Notes: generated by a model not told the origin, from the letters alone. 64,000 bases of DNA from Talinum fruticosum (GCA_021018815.1 JAITYX010000042.1:4516001-4580000); one strand, 5' to 3'. Numbered from the stretch's first letter, positions 51,404-63,900 are shown. Numbers and translations are program-made.

Positions 51404-52135
51404 ATGAGGTGCAGAAAGCACCTCTCCGACCACAGCAGCTCCGTTGGCGTCTGCGCTTCTTGTCTACGGGACCGTCTTTTCTCCCTTATCCAGTCCCAGT
51501 CCCAGTCTCAAACCCACCCAATTTCCGACCCCCACCCGAATTCCGGAACTGACAACTCGAATCCGAAATTGAAGACCAGTAATCCTCCGCCGTTGATCTT
51601 CCCTCGCTCCGTCTCGCCTTACATCTCCCGCCGGAAATCCGAACCCATCCAGCGATTCTACAGCACTCCTCAGGTGAACCCCAAGTCCAATTCAACGACA
51701 ACCACCAAGAAGCACAAATTCGGGCTAATTTCCAAGCTTTTCCGATCCAGATCCGGAAAACCCGACCCGGATCCGACCACCTCCACTTCATCCTCCTCCT
51801 CCTACATCTACTACAACAACAGAGGCTTGTCACCGGAGCACAGGCCGGAGGACAAGGAGTTATTCGAGCCATCACCAGCGCGTGGGTTCCATCGTAGGCC
51901 GAGCCCCGGTCGGGTCCTCCCCAGCCCGGCCCGTTCAGGGATCGCGTTCTGCCTGAGCCCGCTCGTCCGGGCCAGCCCAGCCCGGCATTGGGCAGACAAG
52001 GGATATTCCGGCGAGATTAGGGTCCCGGCGGCAGGAACCCATTGTATTAAGCCACAATTGTCCGCTGCGGCTTCGTTTTGCGCGAACCGGTCAAGGAAGA
52101 TCGCCGATTTCGGGAGATTTAATCGCAACCATTGA
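51404..52135 (+). CDS. conserved plant protein of unknown function
   Basis: Single exon, 243 residues from the ATG at 51404; an upstream in-frame ATG at 51299 exists but the conserved part begins MRCRKHLSDHSSSVGVCASC. Features: N-terminal Cys/His cluster (C3, H6, C17, C20) followed by LRDRLFSLIQ, a motif I associate with plant families including the OCTOPUS-like proteins; a middle RSVSPYISRRKSE; a basic segment KKHKFGLISKLFRSRSG; Pro/Ser-Pro-Ala-Arg repeats (PSPARG, PSPARSG, ASPAR); and a conserved C-terminus RSRKIADFGRFNRNH. No signal peptide or membrane span. Likely a phosphorylated, possibly membrane-associated or nuclear regulator, but function is unknown. It is next to a dynamin gene as I recall At3g60200 being next to DRP1E. 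GC-rich in an AT-rich region. Confidence 0.8.
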   Translation: MRCRKHLSDHSSSVGVCASCLRDRLFSLIQSQSQSQTHPISDPHPNSGTDNSNPKLKTSNPPPLIFPRSVSPYISRRKSEPIQRFYSTPQVNPKSNSTTTTKKHKFGLISKLFRSRSGKPDPDPTTSTSSSSSYIYYNNRGLSPEHRPEDKELFEPSPARGFHRRPSPGRVLPSPARSGIAFCLSPLVRASPARHWADKGYSGEIRVPAAGTHCIKPQLSAAASFCANRSRKIADFGRFNRNH

Positions 52136-53938
52136 CTTTGACTGGCGCATGATGATGATGATGACGATGACGGTGACGGCGGTGATGTGACGATAAAGAG
52201 TAAAGTACTATACTACCCCTGTAGCTTCCTTTTCTTTTTTTTTTGTCTTTATTTTTAGTTGAAATTTCACAGCTGAATGTTGATATAGAATAGAAAAAAG
52301 AAAAAGCAAATGTCACACATTTTGCCTCTCTAAATTTCCCCCAAAAAAACCATGCAAAAAGGAGGATTTCAAGTAAAAGAGTGGGGTGGGGAGAAAAGGT
52401 GATTTACCTTTTTGCCCATTGTATTGTACAGTGTTAGCATTTGCATTTACAATCTATAGTACTAGTTAATATAAACAACTAGACCCACGCTGAAAGTTAG
52501 TGATGATATCATCGTTGCAATCCGAATTACAATTTTTGTTATATTGTTTTATATATCAGGTTTTTACAAAAAATTTTCTTTTTATTTATTTTTGAAACTT
52601 TATTATGTTATTTATATTTATTAATTAAAAATACAAGAAGATAAATTTTGAAACTTTATAGTGGAATTTGACCCAAACGTTGGTTTTGATTTTGAAGATA
52701 AAACATTTTTTTGGTCCATTTATGTCTCTATCGAGGATTAAATTTCATCCTAACTCTCTTTGAACGGTCCCCATATTAGTAAATCATATATTTATTTATT
52801 TATTTCAAGATATGCATGCCTATATTATTTTATTTTATTTTTAGAAGAGATCACCCCTTTTATCATCCTCAATTCCTCATAATTCCCATTTCCAACTTTT
52901 CTTTTTCTTTTTTCTATCAAAAAAAGAAAAAGAAATTTCCGTTTCTTTTCTTTTTCCTTTTTCAAATCCCATGACCAACTCTTTCTTTGTGTGCATTTTT
53001 TTCATTCCTTTGTTAAAGAAGTCAAATAAAAAATGATTGGGAATATTGTATTCTAATTTCTATTTTAAAATACCATATCGGTCAAATAACGATTTTTAAA
53101 ATAGTTTATTAGGAATTTAAGTGAAAACACGATCTGATATACTTTTTGTACTATTTTTATTCAAAACAAATAACATCATGTGAAAAATTCTTGACTATTT
53201 TACCTCAAGTTTTTGGACAACCCTAAAAAAATTAGGAGAAAATTCCTCACCTAGACTGAAATAAAAGGTGAGGTTCAAAAGAAGACCAAAGAGATGTGAC
53301 ACCAAACTTTTTATTTATGCCACGATGAGAAATGTCAAAAGTAGTAGCGCCTCTATGGTATGACTAGGGGCTCACCATATTGACTTAGTGGAATTGTGAT
53401 GGTGTGTCCACTCTTTGGTTCACTCACATTGTGATGATGAAGCATCAATTTAATTTCCAAGAGTTAATGGTGGAATAGGAAACATCAAACATGGCTATGG
53501 CCCCCTCCCCCTCCCCTCTGAGTTGGGAGTTATGGGTCCTACCCCCCCAAACCAATTTGCATAGAGGACCAAACCAAATAAAACCCTTCACTATTTGACT
53601 TGTTGGATACGTTAATTATATTCGATATCTTGTCTAACTTTCGATTCGATTATAACAAAGTAAAACAAAATGTCTTTAGTGAAGTTGTGTATAATTTATG
53701 TTCAGTAAAAATGACTTCTTTTGGAATGTAAATTAAGGTTTTACGTAAATATTTATACTCGACTTAACATGTTTGCTTTAAGTTTAGGTCGAACTATAGC
53801 TAAACATATTTGACTTATTAAAAAGCATGTTAAAAAGACCATGAGAGTTATAATCATTATAGGATACTTTAAAGGATTTATCCCTTCTTTAGAAACCGGA
53901 GTTTCATTTGTTGAACCTGCCGTTAAGCAATTTGAACC

Positions 53939-54008
53939 CCACACAATGGAGTCCATTTCAAATGAACAATAACCACATCCTCCACATAATGGAGTCCATT
54001 TCAAAGAA
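53939..54008. repeat. direct repeat pair
   Basis: ACA(C/T)AATGGAGTCCATTTCAAA-type words at about 53939 and 53985, about 47 bp apart, with a shared CAATA after them. Confidence 0.65.
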
Positions 54009-57000
54009 ATTAACAATAGCTACACCCACCCACCCACCCACCCTCTTCCCTCGATCTCTTATAAAGCTCTAGTGGTAAGGAACAATCCCACCTACATTTA
54101 AAATGTTTCATAAAACTTTTAAATAAATAAGAACAAGATTTTTGACTTTAGTAATTTTGATATTTCTATATTTTCTTTAAAATATACTTTTATCAATATT
54201 ATACCATTTATCACTAATTACCATTTCTTACAACTTACCTTTTTGAACGTTACCTTAATTTCTCAACGATAAAGCGAATATGTCCTAAGACACATCCAAA
54301 CTGGTAGTTTCCCCCAATCCCGGTGGTGTGCATCAACTGGTCATGAGAGTTCCTGTCATCATTAAATTCATTTGAATTTATAAGCAATGGCTCCTCATTT
54401 TTCTCTTCTCCTTCCCACCCTTTTCACTCTCTCTCTCTCTCTCTGTCTGTCTGTATTCATTTCACATTGTGAGGCAGTCACCTAAATGCCCATGTCAGGT
54501 AGGTGGGATGACCTCTTAAATTCTCTATCTCTCTCTCTTCTTTGAATGATTCATAGCCACTTCTAATTTTTGGTCAATACCCAAATTGAAAACCCCTCTT
54601 TGTTAAAGAAAGTGGGGGCAGGGGTTTTAAAAATTCTTGCCATTAATCACGAGAGTTAATCATGTGGTGCTCAATAATTGGATGCTTGATTAAATCTGAT
54701 CAAGCAATCTTATATTTTTTTAATTTTTTTTTTTTTTGAGGTTTGAGGGTATATGATATGTGAGAATGAGTTTGTGGGACAAATTAGGGGAAGTACAAGA
54801 TGATGGGAATCATCATTGTCAATTTCTCATTGGTGGGGTTTATTCTAGAGATGGTTCCCCACTTTTGTGCTTTTAACAATTTTAATTAAAATTAGGAACT
54901 ATGGGCTTTTCAACCATATGAAAAGTAAGCTTTGAGCTTCCTTTTTTTAAAAAAAAAATGACTTTTAATGGGTTAAAGTAGAATGACTAATAAACTATCA
55001 CATATATGATTCCTTGATAAGTATTTGGGATTGTTAAAGTTTTAAATTTAATGTTAGATTGAATGCACATTATCTTTTCGTTATTTTAGCCATAAGATTG
55101 TGTACATCTGATTCTTTTATATTTGAATTATAAGATGTGATTTAAATTTATTTTTGAATCCTCAATTATAATTAGATAAATAATCGACATTCTTAATCCT
55201 CCCATTCAATTGTTGAAATATATATAACACTGGTTTTTGGTGTAATGGAGACAAAAGATCAATGTAAGTAGGATTAAAATTGAATTTTTTATAATAGTTC
55301 TTAAAAATTTTGTCAAATGGACCAACTACCTAACATTTGCACTAATGATACAATTAGGACTCGAAAATTTCGTCCGATCCAAAGATTTGAATTTGTCCGA
55401 CAAGGAAAAAATCAGGTATGGTCATATACTATTGTCCGAATTTTAATTTGGACACAATATTTTTCCTATTTATATTTTCCGAACACAATTTTGATTCGAA
55501 TTCATTCTTGTACCCGAAAAAACTCGGACATTGGACAAATACTTCGTTTGAATTTTAAATATTGACGGATTAGTACAGTGCTGGATACAATCAATCGCAA
55601 GGTTATTACAGTAAAAACAGCATCAACTCCCCTCCCTCGCCAATTTAAAAAACTAATCAAAAGTAGATATAGCCGTTAAGTATACAGTTAAAGACAAATG
55701 CAACTAATCTGGGAAACCTTAAAATATTGGTTGATATGTAATTACTAATTAGGCTAATCACACAATTAAATAGGAGTATTACGCTACTATTCATTTGTCA
55801 CATGACACGTAGACTTTAATCAAAAACATTCTCCTTTTTTTTTTTATTTGACCAACTTAATTAATCGGTTCTCTATCTACTTCCAAACGTGTCTCATTTA
55901 ATACCAATTGGCATTATTTTAATTTTATTCATTATCATGAATTATACTCCACACTTTGATTTTTTTTTTTAAAAGAGAAAAGATTATACTCCAATGTTAC
56001 TGATTAGTTTATGTTTATATACTAGATTAATAAAGTAGAGTTGTGAGTGGGGTTGGAGGTGGGCAGGGTTATTAAACCTTTAATCTCGATCTTACAATCC
56101 TATAATTTTACAATTTAAAAATGATTCATTAATTTAATTCTCACTCGAGTCTTAAAGTCATTGTAATCTTATATGACCTTAAATATTTTTAAAAATCTAT
56201 GGTATAATTGTAACACGATTCTACGATCTTACAATTCTATTCATGATCTTAAATAAATTATATTTGAGAACAATATGCTTTTCTATTAAAATATTCGACA
56301 AATTATACTTGAATTAAATTTTTATAACTATTTACTAATATTTTTATTCTTACAATCTCCAATCTCCGATCTCCGATCCGATTATACGACTTCGGTTCTC
56401 ATCATCCTCATCGATTCTAATCATGATATGATTATAAGAACTTTAGAGGTGCAAAAGTGTTGAAGTTTTGGCACCAAACAATAGAAGCAATAATGATAAT
56501 AGGAGCTAGGGTGGTGGATGTGAATTGATGGTAGTAAGTAAAAGTAATCTAAGAGTTAGAGGTGACACTATTTCCTAGAATGGCAAAAGCACAATGTTCC
56601 AATATCACAAATTGGTTTTGTGTCTTAAACTATCCTTTTGATATCACTCACTAGACTAAAGAAGCTAATAATAATCCCTTTTGCAAAAGCTTTAGAAATC
56701 ATGTGAGCAAAAGTTTTGATAGTCAAAAGAAGAACCCCTTTTGGAAATCATTCATTAATTACAAATTAGTGATATAAACACACAAAAATAGTATTGGTAT
56801 AGGATAAAGACACTTAAAATTAACGATAATAGAGTTGCGTAAAATCAAATAGTACGTACCATAGACGGTGTTATATTAGCTAACTGCATATCAAAATCTT
56901 AAAACTTTTAATATGTTTTTAATGTCTCTTGGGGAACCTAAAAGAAATTTACGAGGGAAAAAATTCCCAAAAAGGAAACACGTGAAATGGCAAAAAATGC

Positions 57001-57059
57001 AAGTTAACTATGTACACTACCAAAGACAGTGGTAGCTTTAGAAACATTTTTTTAATAAT

Positions 57060-57140
57060 TAAAGTGTTGGTTAAGATGATAGCAACCTCACCTTAATAAG
57101 GAATAAAATACAAGTTCGAATCTCCAAAAGTATACTTGTT
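57060..57140 (+). mobile_element. possible SINE head
   Basis: AAGTTCGAATCTCC near 57113 is a good pol III B box, and GTTGGTTAAGATGATAGC about 45 bp upstream a weak A box. No tail or target duplication identified. Confidence 0.3.
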
Positions 57141-57469
57141 GGAAGAATTTTATATTAAACACTCACAACGTGAAAGAGTTTACACCCATAGTAAAACTAA
57201 AACAAGAGAAACAATTTTTTGTCTCTAATTTGTCGCTAAATATTTTTAAAAGTGAAAATTCAAATATCTCGTAATAGAATTTTTTGTAACTAAAATGTCC
57301 GCAATAATTCTTGTAGTGATCTACATGAAGAGATTAGTGCCCTATTTGACAAACAACTGGTAGCTTTTTTATTTGAATTAGTTGTTTCTTGAAAAGGTAT
57401 TTGGTAAAATTAATTGTTTGAGGAAAAGATGTTTTGTGAAATTTAATTTATCCCCTTCTGTCTAAATTG

Positions 57470-57473
<4 letters not shown>

Positions 57474-57518
<45 letters not shown>
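57474..57518. repeat. (TA)n microsatellite
   Basis: About 45 bp of TA repeats inside MITE copy C. Confidence 0.9.
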
Positions 57519-57519
<1 letters not shown>

Positions 57520-57640
57520 TTTTATTTTTTCAAATATAATTATATTATGTTATGTATACAAATTATCTTCAATTATAAAACTTTATTTTTTATCTAATAT
57601 AATATTTATTATATTTAATTTAAATAAAAAATAATATCAC

Positions 57641-57641
<1 letters not shown>

Positions 57642-57701
<60 letters not shown>

Positions 57702-57711
57702 TAATAATAAC

Positions 57712-57750
<39 letters not shown>
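57642..57750. repeat. (TAA)n microsatellite
   Basis: About 108 bp of TAA repeats with two AAC interruptions. Confidence 0.95.
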
Positions 57751-57751
<1 letters not shown>

Positions 57752-58168
57752 TTTACGATAACAACAACAATAAATAATAAGGGTTGGTGGCATATGGCGT
57801 AATTTCTCCGGACTTTTGGACAAATATGTTATTTTTACAAAAAGCTCTTTCTAGAAGGCTAATGGGAAGAGATGTTTCGGCCAAACAATTCTTTTAAACA
57901 ATTGTCTAACCAAATACTACTTTATCTGTTTTGACAAACATCTAAACCTTCCAAACATCTCTTTTTTCCCAAACAGACTATTGCAACCAAATAGGGCCTA
58001 AATGACATAACCCTTTCTAAGGCGCCTTCCTCTTGAAAATTCGATTGTAGTTTTGGAGCAACCAATAGTCTTATTATGGTTATAATTTCATTTCTACTTT
58101 ATTCTTTAATTCTCCTTCTATTTTTTCTTTTCATATGATACTTTGACGTGTAATTCGAAAATATACTA

Positions 58169-58169
<1 letters not shown>

Positions 58170-58236
<67 letters not shown>
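58170..58236. repeat. (TA)n microsatellite
   Basis: About 65 bp of TA repeats. Confidence 0.95.
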
Positions 58237-58239
<3 letters not shown>

Positions 58240-60121
58240 TTGAAATTGGATTTAGAAGATGCATTAAATGCTATAAAAAAAAAGATGTATTAAATTAGCT
58301 ATTTACTTTTTTTTTTATATTTATTGGGTTTTAATGGTTGGTTTTTACATTTAAGTAGCTATTTTTCCTTTTTATTTTTAAATTTAATAATATTAAGGTA
58401 AAATTTATTCATGAGCAAGAAAATAACTAATTTAATAAAAGACTATTAAAGTATATTATTATTTCTATTTAGTATACCGCTTGAATTTATTCTTCACTAT
58501 TAATAATTAAAAAAACCTCCTTCTAAAAAAATTAATTATATTGTTATGCAAAATTTATTATGATTATCAATTTAAAATATTCCTTTATCAAACTAATAGT
58601 TAGAGGCCAAGAAGTTCAAACCTATGCTAGTACACCGCTTTTAATATCGTCATCATCATCATCATTATCATCATAAATCATGCATTAGTATCGGTAGATC
58701 AAGTAAAGAAAGTATCACTACTACAACTCCATTAATGTTGGCTAATTGATCATGATGTGATCATTTTTCTTTCTTTGTGATCATATTTATACATACCTTT
58801 TAAAAAAAATTATTTATTTATTATCTATTTACATACTCTTATAAACTATAAATCCATTTTAAAAATAAATTTATGTCATAAATTTGAACAAAAAGGAAGA
58901 TAAGTCCAAATATAAGACTTTAAAAAATCATAAATAAGTTTTTAAAAAGAAGGCAATGTAAACATTATGGTGTTCACATGTGTCCCACAAGCTTTTAAAG
59001 TGTTGATGATAATAATATTTTGTAATTTAAAGCAAAATTTAATAGTTTGTACCGCTACAAAAATTTATCAAAATAGCGATGAAAATAGTTTGACCGGTAA
59101 TCCGCTGAAAACCGACGATATGCTTTTCTTTTAGATGTCAGAAATTCCAATAGATTGATTAGTATTTAATTAAGAGGTATTATATATTGTATATGAAACC
59201 TATTCATTGTATATCTTCAAAAATTAATACATGCACTATGAATCTAGAAAAAAAAATATATAACACAATATATAATTTTCTATTTTCAAAGATGAATATT
59301 GGGTTTTGAGATTATCTCACATGTTGCTATTAAATGTTACATTCATTAGTTATTTTTTTCTTTTTTTTTACATGGAGTATTTACGGATTATTACTAATAA
59401 AAATATAAATGTTAAAAAATTAATAAGTTTATATTAATAGAAATAAATAATTATTATTTAACTAATATAAAATAAATTATAATTATAATTTATTATAAAA
59501 TAGTAATATAATAGTGTTGTTATATAATTATTATATAATATAATCTAATAATTTAAAATTTTATAGTATTAGTTAAAAATTCCTTTTGAACTATAATATT
59601 ATTTTAAAAGATAATTATATCTTACTAAAAATAATTTTTAAATTAAAAAAATTAAATTCACTTATTTTACATGTAACTCAAAATTAAATTATATTACTTT
59701 TTGATGGTCAAGATGTATATAACTACTATTAAACTATATTAATTTTTGTGATCAAACTATAGACTTTTTTTAAAAAAATTAGAAAAAAATATATATAATA
59801 TACATTATAATTTTTAAACAAATATTATAAACATAACCTATGCGTTAACACAGATTAAAAACTAGTATATTATATTTTAGGGACTACATGACTCCCTCCC
59901 TCCAGATTCTTCAGAACCATCAATTATGGTGCTTTTACACCTCCTAATGCACAAGGCTGCGATCTCTTTACAAATCTGAAAACTGATAACCTAGCTTCAG
60001 GAATCTTCTGAGAATAAATTCAGTACCCCATTAAGGGTCAGAGTTACATACTCAGAATTTATGCACCTGTATGCCAAATTCATTCACGAAGCTGCATAAA
60101 TATGAAAATTTATTCTGAACG

Positions 60122-60254
60122 TTAAAACCAAAGGGGAAGGGGAAAGGGGACACCTTGACCAAATGATAGAACTGTTGGAGAAGTGTCTGAAGATCCACCA
60201 GCTTCACGGTGCATCATATCGGTGAAGAAACCAAGAGTAGACATTGGCCTGTGA
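60122..60254 (-). other. unassigned terminal-exon-like segment
   Basis: On the minus strand an open frame reads HRPMSTLGFFTDMMHREAGG, then SSDTSPTVLSFGQGVPFPL, before a TAA at 60122-60124. Base composition and residue use look coding, and the sequence to its left (59880-60120) resembles a 3' UTR. I do not recognise the protein and cannot connect it to upstream exons; it may be a captured or orphaned last exon. Confidence 0.35.
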
Positions 60255-60289
60255 CCTTCGACCAACAACTTAAGCTAGCTTGCGAGTTG

Positions 60290-60560
60290 AGAGGATTCTT
60301 GCACAATATCTATATTCATTTTTGTCAATAGCAGCAACCTGAATACGATACAAATACCTTAAGACAAAATGCGGACATCTAGATCGTCCTCAGATAAGAC
60401 TTCAGGGAGCCAAGTCCCGAGCCCATGATCGATCGATCTCCAAGTTTCAAGTTGCTTCATGGTTAGCCTAATTGCCCTTGTGGCAAAGTGCAGAGACAAC
60501 TCAGAATGCAATCTTAGAGAGTCTACCTCGAGGGATCACATGGGATCGATAGCCATTTCA
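60290..60560 (-). pseudogene. decayed duplicate of two CER1-like exons
   Basis: Two blocks on + resemble exons of the intact gene downstream in coordinates: 60338-60360 (AGCAACCTGAATACGATACAAA) matches the intron-exon junction at 62067-62090, and 60468-60545 (GCCCTTGTGGCAAAGTGCAGAG..., TTAGAGAGTCTACCTC) matches 62452-62512. The reading frames are broken and the splice context is altered. Same order and strand as in the intact gene, so it is a remnant of a tandem copy. Confidence 0.65.
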
Positions 60561-60950
60561 ACGCACACTACAAGTACGATTTGCAAAAAGCTATAAGTTA
60601 ATTCCTTAGGCTCAAAGACATTTAATTATCGCAATGCCAACACGTCTTTTCCTTTAACTTATACTCAATTAGTCAATTACATGATAAGTTTTGGTCACAC
60701 TTACACGGACACAAAATGTTAGAGAATGAAATGAAATCATAAAACTAATTTAATTATAGTAAAACCAACACGACTTTTCCTTATCATTGTTCCTCTCTAC
60801 TATATTTTCATCCACTTGCACAGAGCAATTGAGAAGGATGTCGATAGTTGGATAACCCTACAACTCCTAAGAAAATGTCGTATTACAAACACGATAGTAA
60901 AGTCCAAATTGAACTAATTCGTGGTAGCCACTTCTTGTCCAAATAACTCA

Positions 60951-63900
60951 TCAACTAGGAGTGGTTAGAGGTTGAAACCCATGTTGAAGAGAAGCTTTCC
61001 AAACTTTATCAATGTCCGAAATCTCATTCCCACACTCGTTGGTTTTCCATCCTTCTAAGGCATGCACTATCCCAGCCACGCGCCACGCGCTCATTGCCCT
61101 TCTTGGCAGCCAATTCTGCTCAAACAAGTGAAAAATTAAAAAGGAATTTAAAAAAAAAAGTAATGGGAAAATGAAACATAGTTGGGCTAAGCAGAAAGGT
61201 TTCCTTAATCAGGGGTTAAATGATCAAACCCAAATGGGCTTGATCATTTAACCATCATGGGCCACCAACATTAATGAGCCCAATTAGGTTTGGTGGGCTT
61301 GTGGCTTGGACTACCTTTCCCCACATATCCAATCAAATTCGGCTCATCACCAAATTACTCCACCTCACAAACCAGCCTGCCTAACCCTGTTTTTTTTTTT
61401 TTTTTTTAAGTTTTAAGGTAGGTGGAAAGATCGATCCAGATGAAATTCAAACCCAGATATCTAACAACAACTTTTAAATAATCTATTAGTTGGGCTAACT
61501 AATACTTAATAAGTCTAATCTTGCCAATGCTTATTGATTTGTTAAAAAAAAAAAAAAACAACTTTGGGCCGGTCTTGATTTGATTTGCTTCTAATTGGGT
61601 CCATTGACACTATTAATCGAAATCGCGCCAAGAAAATAATGAAACTAACCTCGCAAGAATGCAGATTCGCAAAAGATTTTGGAGCGACAAATGATGGAGT
61701 GTTTAAATACACACAATCTTTCCTTGCTTTCTTGGGAGGAAATTGCGAGAAGGGAATAAATATCGTCCCTTTCGGTGCCATAAATTGCTCGGATTTAGTC
61801 ACATCATCTCCAACGAACCATACCTACAAAACAAAACAAACAAGCAAACCAAACATGAAAAAGATTGTTAGCAAAATCGGTATACTACATTTTCTCCCCT
61901 CCCACCTGTTTTTTTTTTTTTTTTTTTTTTTTGTGATACTTAAGATTTAAAACTAGGAAAAGAAATTACCTTATAGTTGCCACATTTTGGTGAAAGGACT
62001 AGATTATCGGCATATTCTTTTGGGAGGGCATTTTTGAGGTTCTCATATTCATCCATCCTTATAATAGCAACCTGAATATACGATACAAATAACATATGAA
62101 TAATAATGTATGTATTTATGCTCGAGTTTTGGAGAGTTTTTGAGTCATAAAATCAATTCAGACAAGTTAATTTATATTAAACTAAAAATATAAAATCTCG
62201 ATTCCTTCTTTAGTTATCGTTTAATTAAGTAGATTTAAATATGTACGTAAAAGAACAAGCTTTCCATAAATTATATCACATTTTTTAAAACACACGCTCC
62301 ACCTACATTATTAGGGTGGTGTCAGGATGATGTACTTTTAGAAGTACGGTATTGTGTTGAGTTAATCTTTGAGGCAATGAAACTCGAAACTAGCAAATAA
62401 ATAATCAAATTGTTAATTAATCTTAATAAAGACAAAGTGAATTACCTGAATGCCCTCGTGGCAAAGAGCAGAGACAACTGAATATGCAACCTTAGAGAGT
62501 CTACCTCTAAGGATAACTTGGGAAGTTCCTTGGGGTATGGTGTTTAGCACCACAGCCACAGCTAGGCTGCTCCCATCTACCACCTTCACTTTGAGCTTTG
62601 GATTTCTCTCCAAATAAATTTCACCATTTTTATTCAACTCCTCCCCTAAAATCCACAAAAAAAACAAATAATTATTTGAAATTGTTCCAAAAAAGGCACA
62701 AAAATGGAAGATATGTAGTTACATATATGATCTTGCCTGATTTGAAAGCCCGAGGCTCACAACTTTGATTCCTTTAGCTTCTGCTTCTAATATAGCCTCT
62801 TCGACCAACTTGTTTATCGCCTCTCGTTGCCATTTTAAGCCATACTATAATCACATTTTTTAATTTTAGGTAATGTCGAACTTAATTTTAAAATATTTAT
62901 TATTTAAAGGGAAAAAACGTCTTACATGTATAGTGTAACGTGGGATAACCCAAGATTGTAACTTGAGTTTTTGGAAGGTATTTTTTCTACAATGAAGGTC
63001 TTCCCATACAACCAAGCCATGATCATCGACCACTGTGTAACAGGCCACATGAGCCACAAGTACCATTTCGAGGTCAAGGGTCTCGAGGCGATGGAGGCAA
63101 ATCCTATCCTCAAATGGTAGATTGACTGTGGTGTTGTAAGATGTGTGAGATGAACGGCATCCGGAACGTCTTCTGGCTTCTTTAGAGAAGTTTCATACAG
63201 AGTGTCTGAGGATTTATCCATTGTTCCATAGATATAGTCATACAATGGCATGAACAGTGAGTAGTTTGTCCTAAACTGGGTGTGATGAAGTGAGTGAAAC
63301 CTGTCATCACAGAAATTAACAATATCATCATAATGTACTGAATCAATCTGGCTCGACGAAGTTGAATACAGTGAAAGTAGAAGTGTACTTACGAGGGAGT
63401 ATACATGAGATACTTGATCGGAGGAAAGACAGTAAACACCCATTTAGGAATGACCTCGAAATTACAGTGACCCATGTTGTTCATTAAGTCGATGTACGAA
63501 ATGTAGATGGCCGTGGCAGCTATCGAGTTCATTCGAGCTAGCGTACATGCCAGCAGCGGAATGGCAAAGAGAAGAAAGTACGCAATGTGTTCCGCAAATG
63601 GATGAATCACCGCTGCCCGAATGAACAATCATACACACAGTAATTAGTTTCAAACTCAGACATGAGTTTATGTGACAGTAACTTCAGAACAATGCATATG
63701 AAAATGGGATGAAGATTTACAGGTAATGGGCTCAGTGACAATGGAGGAGTGATGATGGGAGTGGTAGCGAGAGTAGAGGAAGTGATGATGCAATGCTCTG
63801 TGTAGCCAGTAGTAGAGGAACTCCACTGGTCCAGCATGAAGTAGGAGAATATAGAGCATCCCATCTGCTCTCCAAATGGGCATATTTTTGCACTCTCCAG

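Larger units (their letters stand above)
57336..58000. mobile_element. MITE-like element, copy C, with terminal inverted repeats
   Basis: Begins TAGTGCCCTATTTGAC and ends CAACCAAATAGGGCCTA, giving near-matching inverted termini around CCCTATTTG / CAAATAGGG. Contains (TA)n (57474-57518) and a long (TAA)n array. Internal blocks match copies A and B, so the three form a family; the termini resemble hAT-type non-autonomous elements. Confidence 0.6.
52136..59880. other. 7.7-kb gene-free, repeat-rich intergenic region
   Basis: No coding exon supported on either strand. Contains TA and TAA microsatellites, a MITE-like element, a CCCAC tract at about 54022-54045, two direct copies of a 20-bp word near 53940 and 53987, and very AT-rich DNA from about 58250 to 59880. 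Confidence 0.65.

Noticed and set aside
55317..55565. 82-codon open frame
   Set aside because: No family match, isolated in AT-rich DNA.
57620..57823. Open frame coding almost only Tyr
   Set aside because: It is the translation of the TAA microsatellite.
61585..61950. 121-codon open frame on +
   Set aside because: Antisense to a CER1-like exon that is well supported; ends in a poly-T tract.
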